A stretch of 24,796 nt of DNA from an uncultured Lachnospiraceae bacterium (GTDB taxonomy: Bacteria; Bacillota; Clostridia; Lachnospirales; Lachnospiraceae), in the NCBI GenBank assembly GCA_910585465.1, contig CAJUEW010000030.1:1-24796 (forward strand), in the 5' to 3' direction. The notes beneath the pieces are model-generated. The model searched no databases and was not told the DNA's origin. It saw nothing but the letters and a program-made list of their open reading frames with translations. Made by a program: the position numbers and the translations under genes. Within the stretch, counting starts at the first letter, position 1. Every line of letters begins with the position of its first letter. This document shows, in pieces, positions 6,720-15,256 of the stretch.

Positions 6720-8516
6720 ATGAAACCAACAATGGAGATTTTAGCAAGAATCAATAAGAACTCAAACTACAACAAAGAAGAAGTATTTACCAAGTTATAC
6801 CGTTACCTGTTGCGTCCAGACCTCTATTATGAGGCATATAAGAATCTATATGCCAATAGTGGGGCAGCAACAAAAGGGGTAAACCATGATACGGCAGATG
6901 GTTTCAGCGAAGTAAAAATTGTAAAAATCATACAGTCACTGGCAGATGAAACCTACCAGCCTATGCCGGTACGCAGAACCTATATTAAAAAAACAAACAG
7001 TAAAAAGAAGCGACCGCTTGGAATCCCCACATTTACAGACAAACTGGTACAGGAAGCCCTTAGAATGGTACTGCAAGCTGTCTATGAACCTGTTTTTCTA
7101 AACTGTTCACACGGATTCAGACCAAACAGAAGCTGCCATACTGCCCTGACTGATTTAAAAAAAGAATTTACTGGGGCAAGGTGGTTCGTAGAGGGTGACA
7201 TCAAAGGTTGTTTTGACAACATTGACCATACTGTATTGGTAGGTCTGATTAATAGCAAGATTAAGGACGCACGGCTGATTAAGCTGATATATAAGTTTAT
7301 GAAAGCGGGATATGTGGAAGACTGGCACTATTATGGTACATACAGCGGAACTCCACAGGGCGGGATTATCTCACCGATACTCGCCAATATCTATCTTCAC
7401 GAGCTGGATAAATTTGTGATGAAGCTAAAGGCTGATTTCGATGTTTATGAAGAAAAAAATTACACGCCGGAATACCGGGCATTGCTAAGCAAACAAACGG
7501 TGGCACGAAGGCACATCAATGAAACAAGCGGTGGGGAGCGACAGAATTGGATTAATGAATACAAACGTATCCATAAACTGGTGCTGAAAACTCCCGCTAA
7601 ATCGCAGACTGACAAGAAAATCAAATATGTGCGGTATGCGGACGATTTCTTAATCGGTGTCAATGGAAGCCGTGAGGACTGTGTGGAAATTAAGCGTAAA
7701 CTTACCGAGTTTATCGGTCAGACACTGAAAATGGAATTAAGTGATGAGAAAACGCTCATTACCCACAGCAACGATTATGCACGTTTCCTAGGCTATGATA
7801 TTCGTGTTAGGCGTGACTCAAAAGTAAAACGTGTTGGCAAAATGAAACACGCCAAACGGACGATGAGCAACAAAGTTGAACTTGTGGTTCCCCTTTCGGA
7901 TAAAATCCACAAATTTATCTTTTCAAAAGGCATCGCAATACAAGAACCAAATGGAAATTTACGTCCGGTTCACCGGGCGGAACTGTTGCATCTTTCAGAC
8001 CTTGAAATCGTATCAAGCTATAACAGTGAGTTGCGGGGGATTTGTAATTATTACAATCTGGCAAGCAATTTCAATAGGTTATGTTATCTGGCATACCTAA
8101 TGGAATATAGTTGCCTGCGGACTCTTGCCAACAAGCATAGAAGTTCCGTTCCTAAAATGATAAGAAAGTTTAAGGACGGTAAAGGCAAATGGGGGATTCC
8201 CTATGAAACCAAGCAAGGGCTGAAAAGATGTTATTTTGCCAAATATGCTGACAGTAAAAACGTGAGAAACCCAACAGACAGAATTACCTATGCAACACAA
8301 ATATACAGAATGTCGGTAAACACGTTAGAAAAACGGCTAAAGGCACATATTTGTGAGTTGTGTGGCACAACGGAAAGTGACTGCTATGAGGTTCATCACA
8401 TCAACAAACTCAAAAATCTGAAAGGGAAAGAGGATTGGGAACGTGCGATGATAGCCAAACGGCGAAAAACTCTTGTAGTCTGTAAGGAATGTCATATCAG
8501 GATTCACAACCAATGA
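6720..8516 (+). CDS. ltrA: LtrA-like intron-encoded reverse transcriptase/maturase/HNH endonuclease
   Basis: The 598-residue multifunctional intron protein: it binds the intron RNA to aid splicing, then cuts DNA and reverse-transcribes during retrohoming. It is close to the lactococcal LtrA (599 residues) from the first residues (MKPTMEILARI) throughout. The RT domain includes FVEGDIKGCFDNIDH, SGTPQGGIISPILANIYLHE and the catalytic YADD at 306-309. Domain X contains NSELRGICNYYNLASNFN. The C-terminal HNH domain has C545/C548, HH at 559-560 and the CKEC pair. All key residues are present, so it looks active. ATG 6720 is chosen because GGAGG lies 11 bases upstream and the LtrA N-terminus begins there; an in-frame TTG further up is not needed. 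It could in principle help related introns in trans. Confidence 0.94.
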   Translation: MKPTMEILARINKNSNYNKEEVFTKLYRYLLRPDLYYEAYKNLYANSGAATKGVNHDTADGFSEVKIVKIIQSLADETYQPMPVRRTYIKKTNSKKKRPLGIPTFTDKLVQEALRMVLQAVYEPVFLNCSHGFRPNRSCHTALTDLKKEFTGARWFVEGDIKGCFDNIDHTVLVGLINSKIKDARLIKLIYKFMKAGYVEDWHYYGTYSGTPQGGIISPILANIYLHELDKFVMKLKADFDVYEEKNYTPEYRALLSKQTVARRHINETSGGERQNWINEYKRIHKLVLKTPAKSQTDKKIKYVRYADDFLIGVNGSREDCVEIKRKLTEFIGQTLKMELSDEKTLITHSNDYARFLGYDIRVRRDSKVKRVGKMKHAKRTMSNKVELVVPLSDKIHKFIFSKGIAIQEPNGNLRPVHRAELLHLSDLEIVSSYNSELRGICNYYNLASNFNRLCYLAYLMEYSCLRTLANKHRSSVPKMIRKFKDGKGKWGIPYETKQGLKRCYFAKYADSKNVRNPTDRITYATQIYRMSVNTLEKRLKAHICELCGTTESDCYEVHHINKLKNLKGKEDWERAMIAKRRKTLVVCKECHIRIHNQ

Positions 8517-8540
8517 GTTTTTATTGACCAAGCAAAGACG

Positions 8541-8574
8541 GAGCCGTGTACAGTGAGAGTTGTAAGCACGGTTC
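8541..8574 (+). ncRNA. group II intron 1 domain V
   Basis: An exact 34-nt catalytic hairpin. GAGCCGTG pairs with CACGGTTC, there is a GAGA tetraloop and a two-base AG bulge on the 3' side, and the AGC triad is near the base. It is the diagnostic ribozyme core of the intron. Confidence 0.92.
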
Positions 8575-8635
8575 TGAGGGGGGACTGTGCAGACCTACCA
8601 TAGAAATATGGCAAGGCGGTACTTTCCTACCCTAC

Positions 8636-8893
8636 AACTTTATCGTGGCAATTATGTACAGCCAGTTATTCAATCTTTTATGTGACCGCGCAGACGACGT
8701 GCACGGGGGAAGACTCCCATACCACGTAAGACTTCTTTTGGATGAGTTCAGCAATATTGGCCAGATACCTAAGTTTGATAAGCTGATCGCAACCATACGA
8801 AGCAGAGAGATCTCAGCATCAATTATTTTACAGTCGCAGAGCCAGTTAAAAACTATTTATAAAGATGCGGCTGAGACGATTTTGGGCAACTGC
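8636..8893 (+). CDS. VirD4/PcfC coupling ATPase, exon 2 (86 codons)
   Basis: A 258-base exon isolated between two group II introns, both junctions falling between codons. It encodes NFIVAIMYSQLFNLLCDRADD, the Walker B strand LLLDEF (residues 428-433 of the spliced protein), SNIGQIPKFDKLIATIRSRE, and ISASIILQSQSQLK, ending ILGNC. These are the most conserved VirD4 motifs after Walker A. An open frame starts at 8546 inside intron 1 and runs on into intron 2, but those end portions are not part of the protein. Without both splicing events this segment is not attached to the rest of the ATPase. Confidence 0.9.
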
Positions 8894-9516
8894 GTGCGCC
8901 CAGAAGCCGCCAGCGCATTATAAATTGGCGGCGTGGTAACTACAGGATACCGCCTTTAGCAAGTGGTAGGTAAAAGTATCAAGCTGTCTGCAAATAAATG
9001 GAGAAAAGGAGGCTCACAGCAAGCAGAAGCAACCTATTATTCTACGACTTATCCGAGAGGGGAAACCCGAAGGGGAGTGCAGCATGTCGTTGCTGTCATA
9101 AGGATGTATGACAGCCTGCGTAGGAGGACAATAATCCTGTGCGTCCAAATGCGTAAGAATAAAAATCTGTGTACGAGGTACAAAGCTAAACTGCCTGAAC
9201 GATAGCCAGAGCGAGGGAACCCGTACCCCGCATACGAAAAGGATTGAAACGTATGTTTTCCATGTTGCTTGCATTTCGCAGTTATGGAAGTAAGTGATAC
9301 TCATGGAAAGGCAACCGCAAGACAGCGGGTAAATGGCGAAAGTCGGTGCCGACAACACAGAAAGCTAATCCTGTTTTTGCTAACTGGGGATGACCTAAAC
9401 CCGGTAACGGGCATGGTCACACAGCTCCCATAGTAGTCCGAGACGTTAATAGCGTTCACATGGCGAAGGGGAGCAGCTTATTATTGATACCAAAACGAAA
9501 GGAGTGTGCGTGAGGC

Positions 9517-11337
9517 ATGAGAAATCCAACTGAGGTATTAAAAAGTTTGACGGAAAAATCAAAAGATGAATCATACAGGTTCCAGCGACTATACCGGAAC
9601 CTGTACAACCCGGAGTTCTATTGGCTGGCGTATAAAAATATTTACGCAAATAAAGGCAGCATGACTGCCGGAGCCGATGGGACTACGATTGACGGGATGA
9701 GTAATGAAAGAATCAATGGGATAATTGCGTCCCTAAGAGACAGGAGTTACCGTCCCAGACCTGCAAAGCGGGTATATATTGCCAAGAAAAACAGCAATAA
9801 AAAACGTCCGCTGGGCATTCAGTCCGGCAACGACAAGCTCGTGCAGGAAGTCGTCAAGATGATTTTGGAGAGTATTTATGAATCCGTATTCAGTAACAAA
9901 TCCCACGGGTTCAGACTCAACAGGAGCTGTCAGACAGCCCTAATGCAGATACAGAAAACCTTCACGGGAACGAACTGGTTTGTAGAAGAAGATATACACG
10001 CCTGTTTTGACAGCTTCGACCATCAGGTAATCGTTGAGATTCTGAAAAGAAGAATCAACGACGAAATGTTCATCCAGCTTATATGGAAATTTCTGAAAGC
10101 TGGATATATGGAGCAATGGGAATACGAAAGGACCTACAGCGGCGTACCGCAGGGGTCTGGTGTAAGTCCTGTCCTCTGCAACATCTATCTAAATGAACTG
10201 GATAAGTTCATGGAGAAGTATGCCATAGATTTTAATACGAAAGCGCCCAGAAAGCGGCTTTCACCGGCATACAAAACAAGTGTAAACAGGACATACGAGT
10301 ATAGAAAAGAGGGCAGGCAGCTCTGGGAGCAGTTATCGCCGGAAGAAAGGAAAATCCGAAGCAGACGGTTAAGGGAACTGGAAAGGACGGAAAAAAGTAT
10401 GACTCCGACGGTTCCTCTGGATTTAGATTACAAGCGGATTCAGTATACCCGGTATGCAGATGATTTTCTTATCGGCGTAATAGGCAGCAAAGAAGATGCC
10501 GAGCAAGTCAAGCGGGATGTAAAAGCATTTCTGCAAGATGTGCTGAAGCTGGAAATGTCAGATGCCAAGACCAAAGTTATCCATACAGGCGACAGGGCAA
10601 GATTTTTAGGATATGACATCACAGTATCAAGAAGCCAGAACCTAAAAAAGCTGGCGAACGGAAAGATTCAGAGGTGCCAGACAGGAGTTGTGAAGCTCCT
10701 GGTTCCCAGAGAAAAATGGGTCGGAAAACTGCTTGAATATCAGGCAATGAAAATCAAAATCAACGAGAACGGCAAAGAGAGGTTCGTTGCCCTGCACAGG
10801 GGCAAGCTGGTAAATAAAAGCGATATAGAGATACTGGCAACGTACAATGCTGAGGTCAGAGGTCTGTACAATTACTATTCTATTGCCAATGACGCTTTCA
10901 AAATCGGCAGATTCGGCAATGTGATGAAGTACAGCATGTATAAAACATTTGCATGTAAATACAAGACCAACGTCCACGAAATCAAGCGGAGATACTGTGT
11001 CGGTGATTTATTTACAGTGGCATATGACACAAAAGCAGGAAAGAAAACCACCACGTTCTACAGGGACGGGTACAAACGGAAAGAAACGGCAACAAAGTTT
11101 GATAACGTCAGCGAACTGCCGGAGTATTCAAAGTACACGAAAACCAATACCTTAAAGCAGCGTGTGGAGAGACATACCTGTGAACTATGCGGAAAGGACT
11201 GTAGGAATCTCGAAATCCACCAGGTGAAGAAACTCAAGGACTTGAAAGGTAATGCCGACTGGGTAATTCTAATGCGGAGACGCAGAAGGAAAACTCTGGT
11301 GGTATGCCCGGATTGTCATAAAACGATTCATTCTTAA
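9517..11337 (+). CDS. intron-encoded reverse transcriptase/maturase with altered HNH motif
   Basis: A 606-residue intron protein that starts MRNPTEVLKSL, the form typical of clostridial conjugative-element introns. RT motifs are present, with catalytic YADD at 313-316 followed by FLIGVIGSKEDAEQ, and domain X includes NAEVRGLYNYYSIAND. The HNH region has C555/C558 and CPDCHKTIH, but the usual His-His is His568-Gln569. Other usually fixed spots also differ: PLGIQ for PLGIP, SHGFRLNRSC for SHGFRPNRSC, and VEEDIHACFDSFDH for VEGDIKGCFDNIDH. Splicing help may persist while DNA cleavage is doubtful. AAAGGAG lies 13 bases before ATG 9517. Confidence 0.92.
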   Translation: MRNPTEVLKSLTEKSKDESYRFQRLYRNLYNPEFYWLAYKNIYANKGSMTAGADGTTIDGMSNERINGIIASLRDRSYRPRPAKRVYIAKKNSNKKRPLGIQSGNDKLVQEVVKMILESIYESVFSNKSHGFRLNRSCQTALMQIQKTFTGTNWFVEEDIHACFDSFDHQVIVEILKRRINDEMFIQLIWKFLKAGYMEQWEYERTYSGVPQGSGVSPVLCNIYLNELDKFMEKYAIDFNTKAPRKRLSPAYKTSVNRTYEYRKEGRQLWEQLSPEERKIRSRRLRELERTEKSMTPTVPLDLDYKRIQYTRYADDFLIGVIGSKEDAEQVKRDVKAFLQDVLKLEMSDAKTKVIHTGDRARFLGYDITVSRSQNLKKLANGKIQRCQTGVVKLLVPREKWVGKLLEYQAMKIKINENGKERFVALHRGKLVNKSDIEILATYNAEVRGLYNYYSIANDAFKIGRFGNVMKYSMYKTFACKYKTNVHEIKRRYCVGDLFTVAYDTKAGKKTTTFYRDGYKRKETATKFDNVSELPEYSKYTKTNTLKQRVERHTCELCGKDCRNLEIHQVKKLKDLKGNADWVILMRRRRRKTLVVCPDCHKTIHS

Positions 11338-11362
11338 CAATACCGCAAATATGATAAGCGGA

Positions 11363-11396
11363 AAGCCGTATACACCGAGAGGTGTACGTGCGGTTT
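11363..11396 (+). ncRNA. group II intron 2 domain V
   Basis: A 34-nt hairpin: AAGCCG pairs with CGGTTT and TACACC with GGTGTA, around a GAGA tetraloop, with the two-base CG bulge on the 3' side and the AGC triad present. The basal G-C pair common in this class is A-U here. Confidence 0.88.
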
Positions 11397-11451
11397 GGGA
11401 GGGAGAGGACGCCTATCCTTCTTCAGGAGGATAAGCCGAAGCTTACCTCAT

Positions 11452-11862
11452 GATACGATGTTATTCCTCGGAGGCAAGGAGAAAACCACGCTCAAGGAAA
11501 TATCGGAGCTTTTGGGGAAAGAAACTATAGATTTATATAACACGTCCGAGAACCGGGGACGGGAAAAGACTTACGGGCTGAGCTATCAGAAGTTAGGAAA
11601 GGAGCTGATGAGCCAAGATGAAATAGCCGTCATGGACGGCGGCAAATGTATTTTGCAGGTAAGGGGTGTGCGTCCGTTCTTAAGCGATAAATATGACATC
11701 ACCAAACACAAACGGTATAAGGAACTGTCAGATTATAGCGCAAAAAATGTTTTTCATGTGGAATCATACATCAAACACCAGCTTCGGCTCAGAATGGAGG
11801 ACGAATTTGTGCTGTATGAAGTGGACGGAAGCGGAGAAGAAGATGCGGCCGACGGACAATAA
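11452..11862 (+). CDS. VirD4/PcfC coupling ATPase, exon 3 (C-terminus)
   Basis: The final 136 codons and stop of the coupling ATPase. It resumes in frame at DTMLFLGGKEKTTLKEISELLGKE, continues through ETIDLYNTSENRG, GKELMSQDEIAVMDGGKCILQVRGVRPFLSDKYDITKH, and ends in an acidic tail (GSGEEDAADGQ). The open frame begins earlier, at 11395, but those codons are domain V/VI of intron 2. The 3' end overlaps a small downstream frame. Confidence 0.9.
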   Translation, partial: DTMLFLGGKEKTTLKEISELLGKETIDLYNTSENRGREKTYGLSYQKLGKELMSQDEIAVMDGGKCILQVRGVRPFLSDKYDITKHKRYKELSDYSAKNVFHVESYIKHQLRLRMEDEFVLYEVDGSGEEDAADGQ

Positions 11863-11989
11863 GAGGATAGAAATATTTTTTATGTCTGTCAGATGGAAGG
11901 CAGCCGCTGATTTATTCGCGCAGACCCTGAACTATATTAAAAAAAGAAAAAAGAACATAAACAGACAAGGTTTGAAAGGAGAAAAATAA
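11843..11989 (+). CDS. hypothetical small basic protein between virD4 and the Maff2 gene
   Basis: A 48-residue frame from ATG 11843, overlapping the virD4 end by 20 bases and stopping two bases before the Maff2 ATG. The sequence is basic and mildly amphipathic (MSVRWKAAADLFAQTLNYIK, then KKRKKNINRQG). No domain is recognised and the ribosome site is weak. The tight packing in the operon supports it; the low complexity of its tail argues against it. Confidence 0.35.
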   Translation: MRPTDNKRIEIFFMSVRWKAAADLFAQTLNYIKKRKKNINRQGLKGEK

Positions 11990-11991
11990 AA

Positions 11992-12213
11992 ATGGCATTT
12001 TTTACTTCAGCAATCAATATTTTACAGACTTTAGTGATTGCAGTCGGAGGCGGACTTGGAGTGTTTGGGCTGATTAATTTATTAGAAAGTTATGGAAGTG
12101 ACAATGCGAGCTCAAGGTCACAGGGAATTAAGCAACTGATGGCCGGCGGCGGGATAATTCTGATTGGAACACAGTTAGTTCCACAGCTTTTGACTCTGTT
12201 TCCAATAAAATAA
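11992..12213 (+). CDS. Maff2-family small membrane protein
   Basis: A 73-residue hydrophobic protein of the Maff2 family found in clostridial conjugative elements between VirD4 and the VirB6-like gene. Two membrane segments are visible: ILQTLVIAVGGGLGVFGLI (~9-27) and LMAGGGIILIGTQLVPQLL (~49-68). A glycine-rich first helix and a short polar loop (SYGSDNASSRSQG) separate them. Its size and topology resemble VirB2-like pilins, so a channel or pilin-like subunit is possible, but that role is inferred. AAAGGAG lies 11 bases before the ATG. Confidence 0.85.
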   Translation: MAFFTSAINILQTLVIAVGGGLGVFGLINLLESYGSDNASSRSQGIKQLMAGGGIILIGTQLVPQLLTLFPIK

Positions 12214-12231
12214 AGGAAAGGGGGTCCGCTC

Positions 12232-13107
12232 ATGTTTGACGGTATTCGTGAGGCAATTGGAGAGTGGATGAGGGAGCTTCTGACCGGAATTATCAGGTTC
12301 AACCTGGCGACAATGTTTGACGAGGTCAATGAAAAGACAGCCAGCATTGCTGCCCAGGTCGGGAAGACTCCGCAGGCATGGAGCAGCAGTATTTTCAGTC
12401 TGATACAGAATCTTTCAGATTCCGTCGTCATGCCGATTGCAGGCATGGTAATCACATTTGTGTTGTGTTATGAACTGATTTCCCTGGTGACCGCAAAAAA
12501 CAACATGAATGAAATAGACACATGGATGTTTTTTAAATATTTCTTCAAGATGTGGGTGGCGGTCTATCTGGTCAGCAACACCTTTAACATTACAATGGCG
12601 GTTTTTGATGTGGGACAGTATCTTGTCAGTTCCGCAGGAGGAGCCATCAGTTCACAGACCGCTGTTAACATGGATTTCATGCTGGATGCGATAGATGGAA
12701 CGATGGAGTCTATGGGAATTGTGGAACTGGCGATTCTGACACTGGAAACCACGGTGGTCAGTCTGTGCATGAAAATTATATCGGTTTTGATTGTTGTCAT
12801 TCTTTATTCGCGTATGGTAGGGATTTATTTATACACCTCAATCGCCCCGGTTCCATTTGCAACTATCACGATGTCCAATTTAGACTGGGGAAGAGTGGGA
12901 AGCGGTTATTTCCGGGGACTCTTTGCACTTGCATTCCAGGGTTTTTTCATGATGGTGTGTGTGGGTATCTATGCGGTGCTGGTATCCAATATTCATGTGT
13001 CGGACAATATCCATTCGGCGTTATTTGATGTCTCGGTATATACTGTGCTTTTGTGTTTTTGGCTGAAAAAAACGGAAGGCCTGTCACGCTCCATCTTCAA
13101 TGCCTGA
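12232..13107 (+). CDS. VirB6/TrbL-like conjugal transfer membrane protein (CD1112 type)
   Basis: A 291-residue polytopic protein that would form part of the inner-membrane channel. It has about six hydrophobic segments, including VVMPIAGMVITFVLCYELIS (~66-85), MFFKYFFKMWVAVYLV (~99-114), a long one at ~160-195, and YFRGLFALAFQGFFMMVCVG (~225-245). The conserved core RMVGIYLYTSIAPVPFAT precedes the last helices. The N-terminal segment FDGIREAIGEWMRELLTGI is amphipathic and typical of the family. GGGGG lies about eight bases before the ATG. It follows the Maff2 gene by 18 bases, the standard order. Confidence 0.87.
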   Translation: MFDGIREAIGEWMRELLTGIIRFNLATMFDEVNEKTASIAAQVGKTPQAWSSSIFSLIQNLSDSVVMPIAGMVITFVLCYELISLVTAKNNMNEIDTWMFFKYFFKMWVAVYLVSNTFNITMAVFDVGQYLVSSAGGAISSQTAVNMDFMLDAIDGTMESMGIVELAILTLETTVVSLCMKIISVLIVVILYSRMVGIYLYTSIAPVPFATITMSNLDWGRVGSGYFRGLFALAFQGFFMMVCVGIYAVLVSNIHVSDNIHSALFDVSVYTVLLCFWLKKTEGLSRSIFNA

Positions 13108-13194
13108 AAATGGGAAATATTTAAGAAAAGGAAGAGCGGCGGAAACGGATATATCCCGTCCGGCAGTGTTTCCGTCAGCAAAAGAAGTTTTATT

Positions 13195-13581
13195 ATGGCT
13201 TATGTATCAGTGCCAAAGGATCTGACAAAGGTAAAAAACAAAGTAGCCTTTAATCTTACAGCAAGACAGATTGTCTGTTTTGCCGCGGCTGCGGCCATAG
13301 GCTTTCCCTTTTACTTTCTTACACGGGATTATATTGGGACAAGCAATGCAGCGTCCTGCATGGCGCTTTTGATGCTTCCCGTATTTATGTTTGCCCTGTA
13401 TGAAAAGGATGGAATGCCTCTGGAAAAGATTCTTTTCAATATGATCAGGGTAAAATTTTTACGCCCCGCTATTCGAAGGTATGAGACAGAGAATCTGTAT
13501 GACCCGGAAGTGGACATAGTTCCTTCCGGAATACAGGGGAAGGGAGGAAAAAAATATACAAAGAAAAATAAGTTCTGTTAA
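13195..13581 (+). CDS. PrgI-family protein
   Basis: A 128-residue membrane protein of the PrgI family, normally found immediately before VirB4 in Gram-positive type IV systems and thought to correspond to VirB3. The opening MAYVSVPKDLTKVKNKVAFNLTARQ is the family signature. Two hydrophobic helices follow, IVCFAAAAAIGFPFYFL (~26-42) and AASCMALLMLPVFMFALY (~52-69), then a soluble tail (EKILFNMIRVKFLRPAIRRYETENLY) and a lysine-rich end. The ribosome site is weak (AAAGAAG). The 87-base gap before it contains CGGAAAC and GTTTCCG, which can pair around a 21-base loop. Confidence 0.88.
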   Translation: MAYVSVPKDLTKVKNKVAFNLTARQIVCFAAAAAIGFPFYFLTRDYIGTSNAASCMALLMLPVFMFALYEKDGMPLEKILFNMIRVKFLRPAIRRYETENLYDPEVDIVPSGIQGKGGKKYTKKNKFC

Positions 13582-13600
13582 AAGCAGAACAGACAAAAAA

Positions 13601-14492
13601 ATGAACGACCATACAAGGGGGCGGAAGGAGAAAAGGATATCTGCCCAAAAATCTATTCCGTACCGGGAAATGGCAAAAGACGGAATCTGCAGGGTCCGGG
13701 ATGGATATTATTCTAAAACCATTCAGTTTTATGATATTAACTACCAACTGGCGCAGAATGAGGATAAGAATGCCATTTTTGAAAACTGGTGTGATTTTCT
13801 CAATTATTTTGACAGCACCATTCATTTTCAGCTGTCTTTTATCAATCATCACAGCAGTATGAAGGAATATGAATCCATCATCCGGATACAGCCGCAGAAT
13901 GATGCTTTTGATGATATCCGTATGGAATATGCGCATATGCTGAGGGACCAGCTTGCAAAAGGCAATAATGGTCTTGTGCGCACAAAGTATATTACATTCG
14001 GGATTGCGGCTGACAATATTCAGGAGGCAAAGCCAAAGCTGGAACGGATAGAGGCTGACATCCTGAATAATTTTAAGATGCTTGGAGCTTTGGCGTATCC
14101 TCTGAATGGAGAAGAACGTCTGCGGATATTGTATGAAACATTTAACCCTGATGAAAAAGCACCGTTCCGGTTTTCGTATGACTGGATGCTGCAGACCGGG
14201 ATGAGGACGAAAGATTTTGTGGCTCCCACAAGCTTTGTGTTCAGGAGCGGAAAAGACTTTCAGATGGGGAATATCATAGGAGCAGTGTCTTATCTGCAGA
14301 TACTGGCTCCGGAGCTGACGGATAAGCTGCTGGCAGAATTTCTGGAAATGGATCAGGAACTGATTGTGAACTTCCACATCCAGCCGCTGGATCAGACGCA
14401 GGCAATCAAGCTGGTAAAAAACAAAGTGACGGACATTGACCGCATGAAGATTGAAGAGCAGAAAAAGGCAGTGCGCTCCGGTTATGATATGG
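13601..14492 (+). CDS. VirB4-type assembly ATPase, exon 1 (297 codons plus one base)
   Basis: The energising ATPase of the transfer channel. Exon 1 encodes the N-terminal, non-catalytic part: SAQKSIPYREMAKDGICRVRDGYYSKTIQF, LAQNEDKNAIFENWCDFLNYFD, and the run LVKNKVTDIDRMKIEEQKKAVRSGYDM. It ends ATGG and an intron starts at 14493, so the apparent C-terminus (GATRSLITA) is intron sequence. Joining to 17102 gives SGYDM-E-IIPSDLNTYGGEA, the family's continuous run. The spliced length is 783 residues, as expected. The ribosome site before ATG 13601 is poor; the hairpin GTTCTG-ttaaaag-CAGAAC, which contains the prgI stop, lies 10 bases upstream and may matter for coupling. Confidence 0.9.
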
Positions 14493-15256
14493 GTGCGACA
14501 CGTTCCTTGATAACTGCATAAGCAGGAAACAAGGCATATACAAAGATTTTGTATAGAGAACTGATATTCCAAAGAGTGGAATGAGGGGGTAACGTCCCGA
14601 AACGCTCTCCTTAATACTCCTACATGCTGTGCTAACTGCTGAAATGCACAGTATGGAGCTAGGTGAAGTCGGCAGAGAGATACCGTAAGGCATGAAAATG
14701 CCCCGAAAGCCGTCCAGCGGTGGTCGGTGTGTCCTATATGCCGGAGGTCTATAAAATATCTATGGTGAGAATAACTTAGAAATAAGTTTGACGAACTTGC
14801 GAAAGTAAGGGTCTAAACGTAGCTTATGTAGAAATGCATAAACCGTGGTCACGGGGTATGTGGGGTAAAGTAAGAATCCATGTTATGAAATACCCTATTG
14901 TGTTACAGGCACAATCAAGCATACAGGCTCATAGTAAGCACCTACGGATATATGGACAGATAGGAATATCGGAACGTGGGAAGCTGTGAATACAAATGGT
15001 AAGGATTCAGCAGTCCAATGTTGTAGTGATAGAAAAAATCGAAAGCCAGCAGCAAATACTGGCAGGCCAATAGGCTTTCCGCTATCGGGATAATCTATCT
15101 TTATCACAGTGAAATCAGGGGCACGAGCATTGATATTTCCTGTAATGGGAAAAGGAGCAACAGCCCCAAGACAGGATTTAGTTTCATTATTATTTCTAAA
15201 TCTTTCAAGGTTCTTGTATGACTAATAGAAACCAAGTCCGAAAGGAGGCGGTTGAC

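Larger units (their letters stand above)
6127..8635 (+). mobile_element. group II intron 1 (IIA, Ll.LtrB-like), inserted in virD4
   Basis: A self-splicing retroelement of 2509 bases. The 5' end GTGCGCCCAGATAGGG is the Ll.LtrB-type IIA start. Domain I-III RNA occupies ~6127-6700, including GCTAACTGGGGAT and GTAGTAGTCCGAGA, both shared with intron 2. The maturase is encoded in domain IV, domain V is at 8541-8574, and domain VI runs to the 3' end CCTAC. Removing it joins ...GACACCTAC to AACTTTATC, giving the conserved VirD4 run SDTDDTYNFIVAIMY in frame. It lies in sense orientation between the Walker A and Walker B boxes, so unspliced mRNA cannot make a working ATPase. Confidence 0.92.
8894..11451 (+). 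mobile_element. group II intron 2 (IIA-like), inserted in virD4
   Basis: A retroelement of 2558 bases starting GTGCGCCCAGAAGCC and ending CTCAT, in sense orientation. Its 5' RNA shares GCTAACTGGGGAT, CATAGTAGTCCGAGA and CACATGGCGAAGGGG with intron 1, so the two ribozymes are related but clearly not recent copies. Domain V is at 11363-11396. Removal joins GGCAACTGC to GATACGATG, giving GNCDTMLFLGGKE in frame. The insertion site lies just after the conserved VirD4 segment containing LQSQSQL. Confidence 0.9.

Noticed and set aside
8546..8923. A 125-codon ORF treated as a separate small VirD4-like gene
   Set aside because: Its first 30 codons are intron 1 domains V/VI and its last 10 are the start of intron 2; only 8636-8893 is exon.
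13469..14572. A 367-codon minus-strand frame opposite prgI/virB4
   Set aside because: It is a long but antisense frame over conserved VirB4 sequence with cysteine/histidine-rich, non-protein-like composition.
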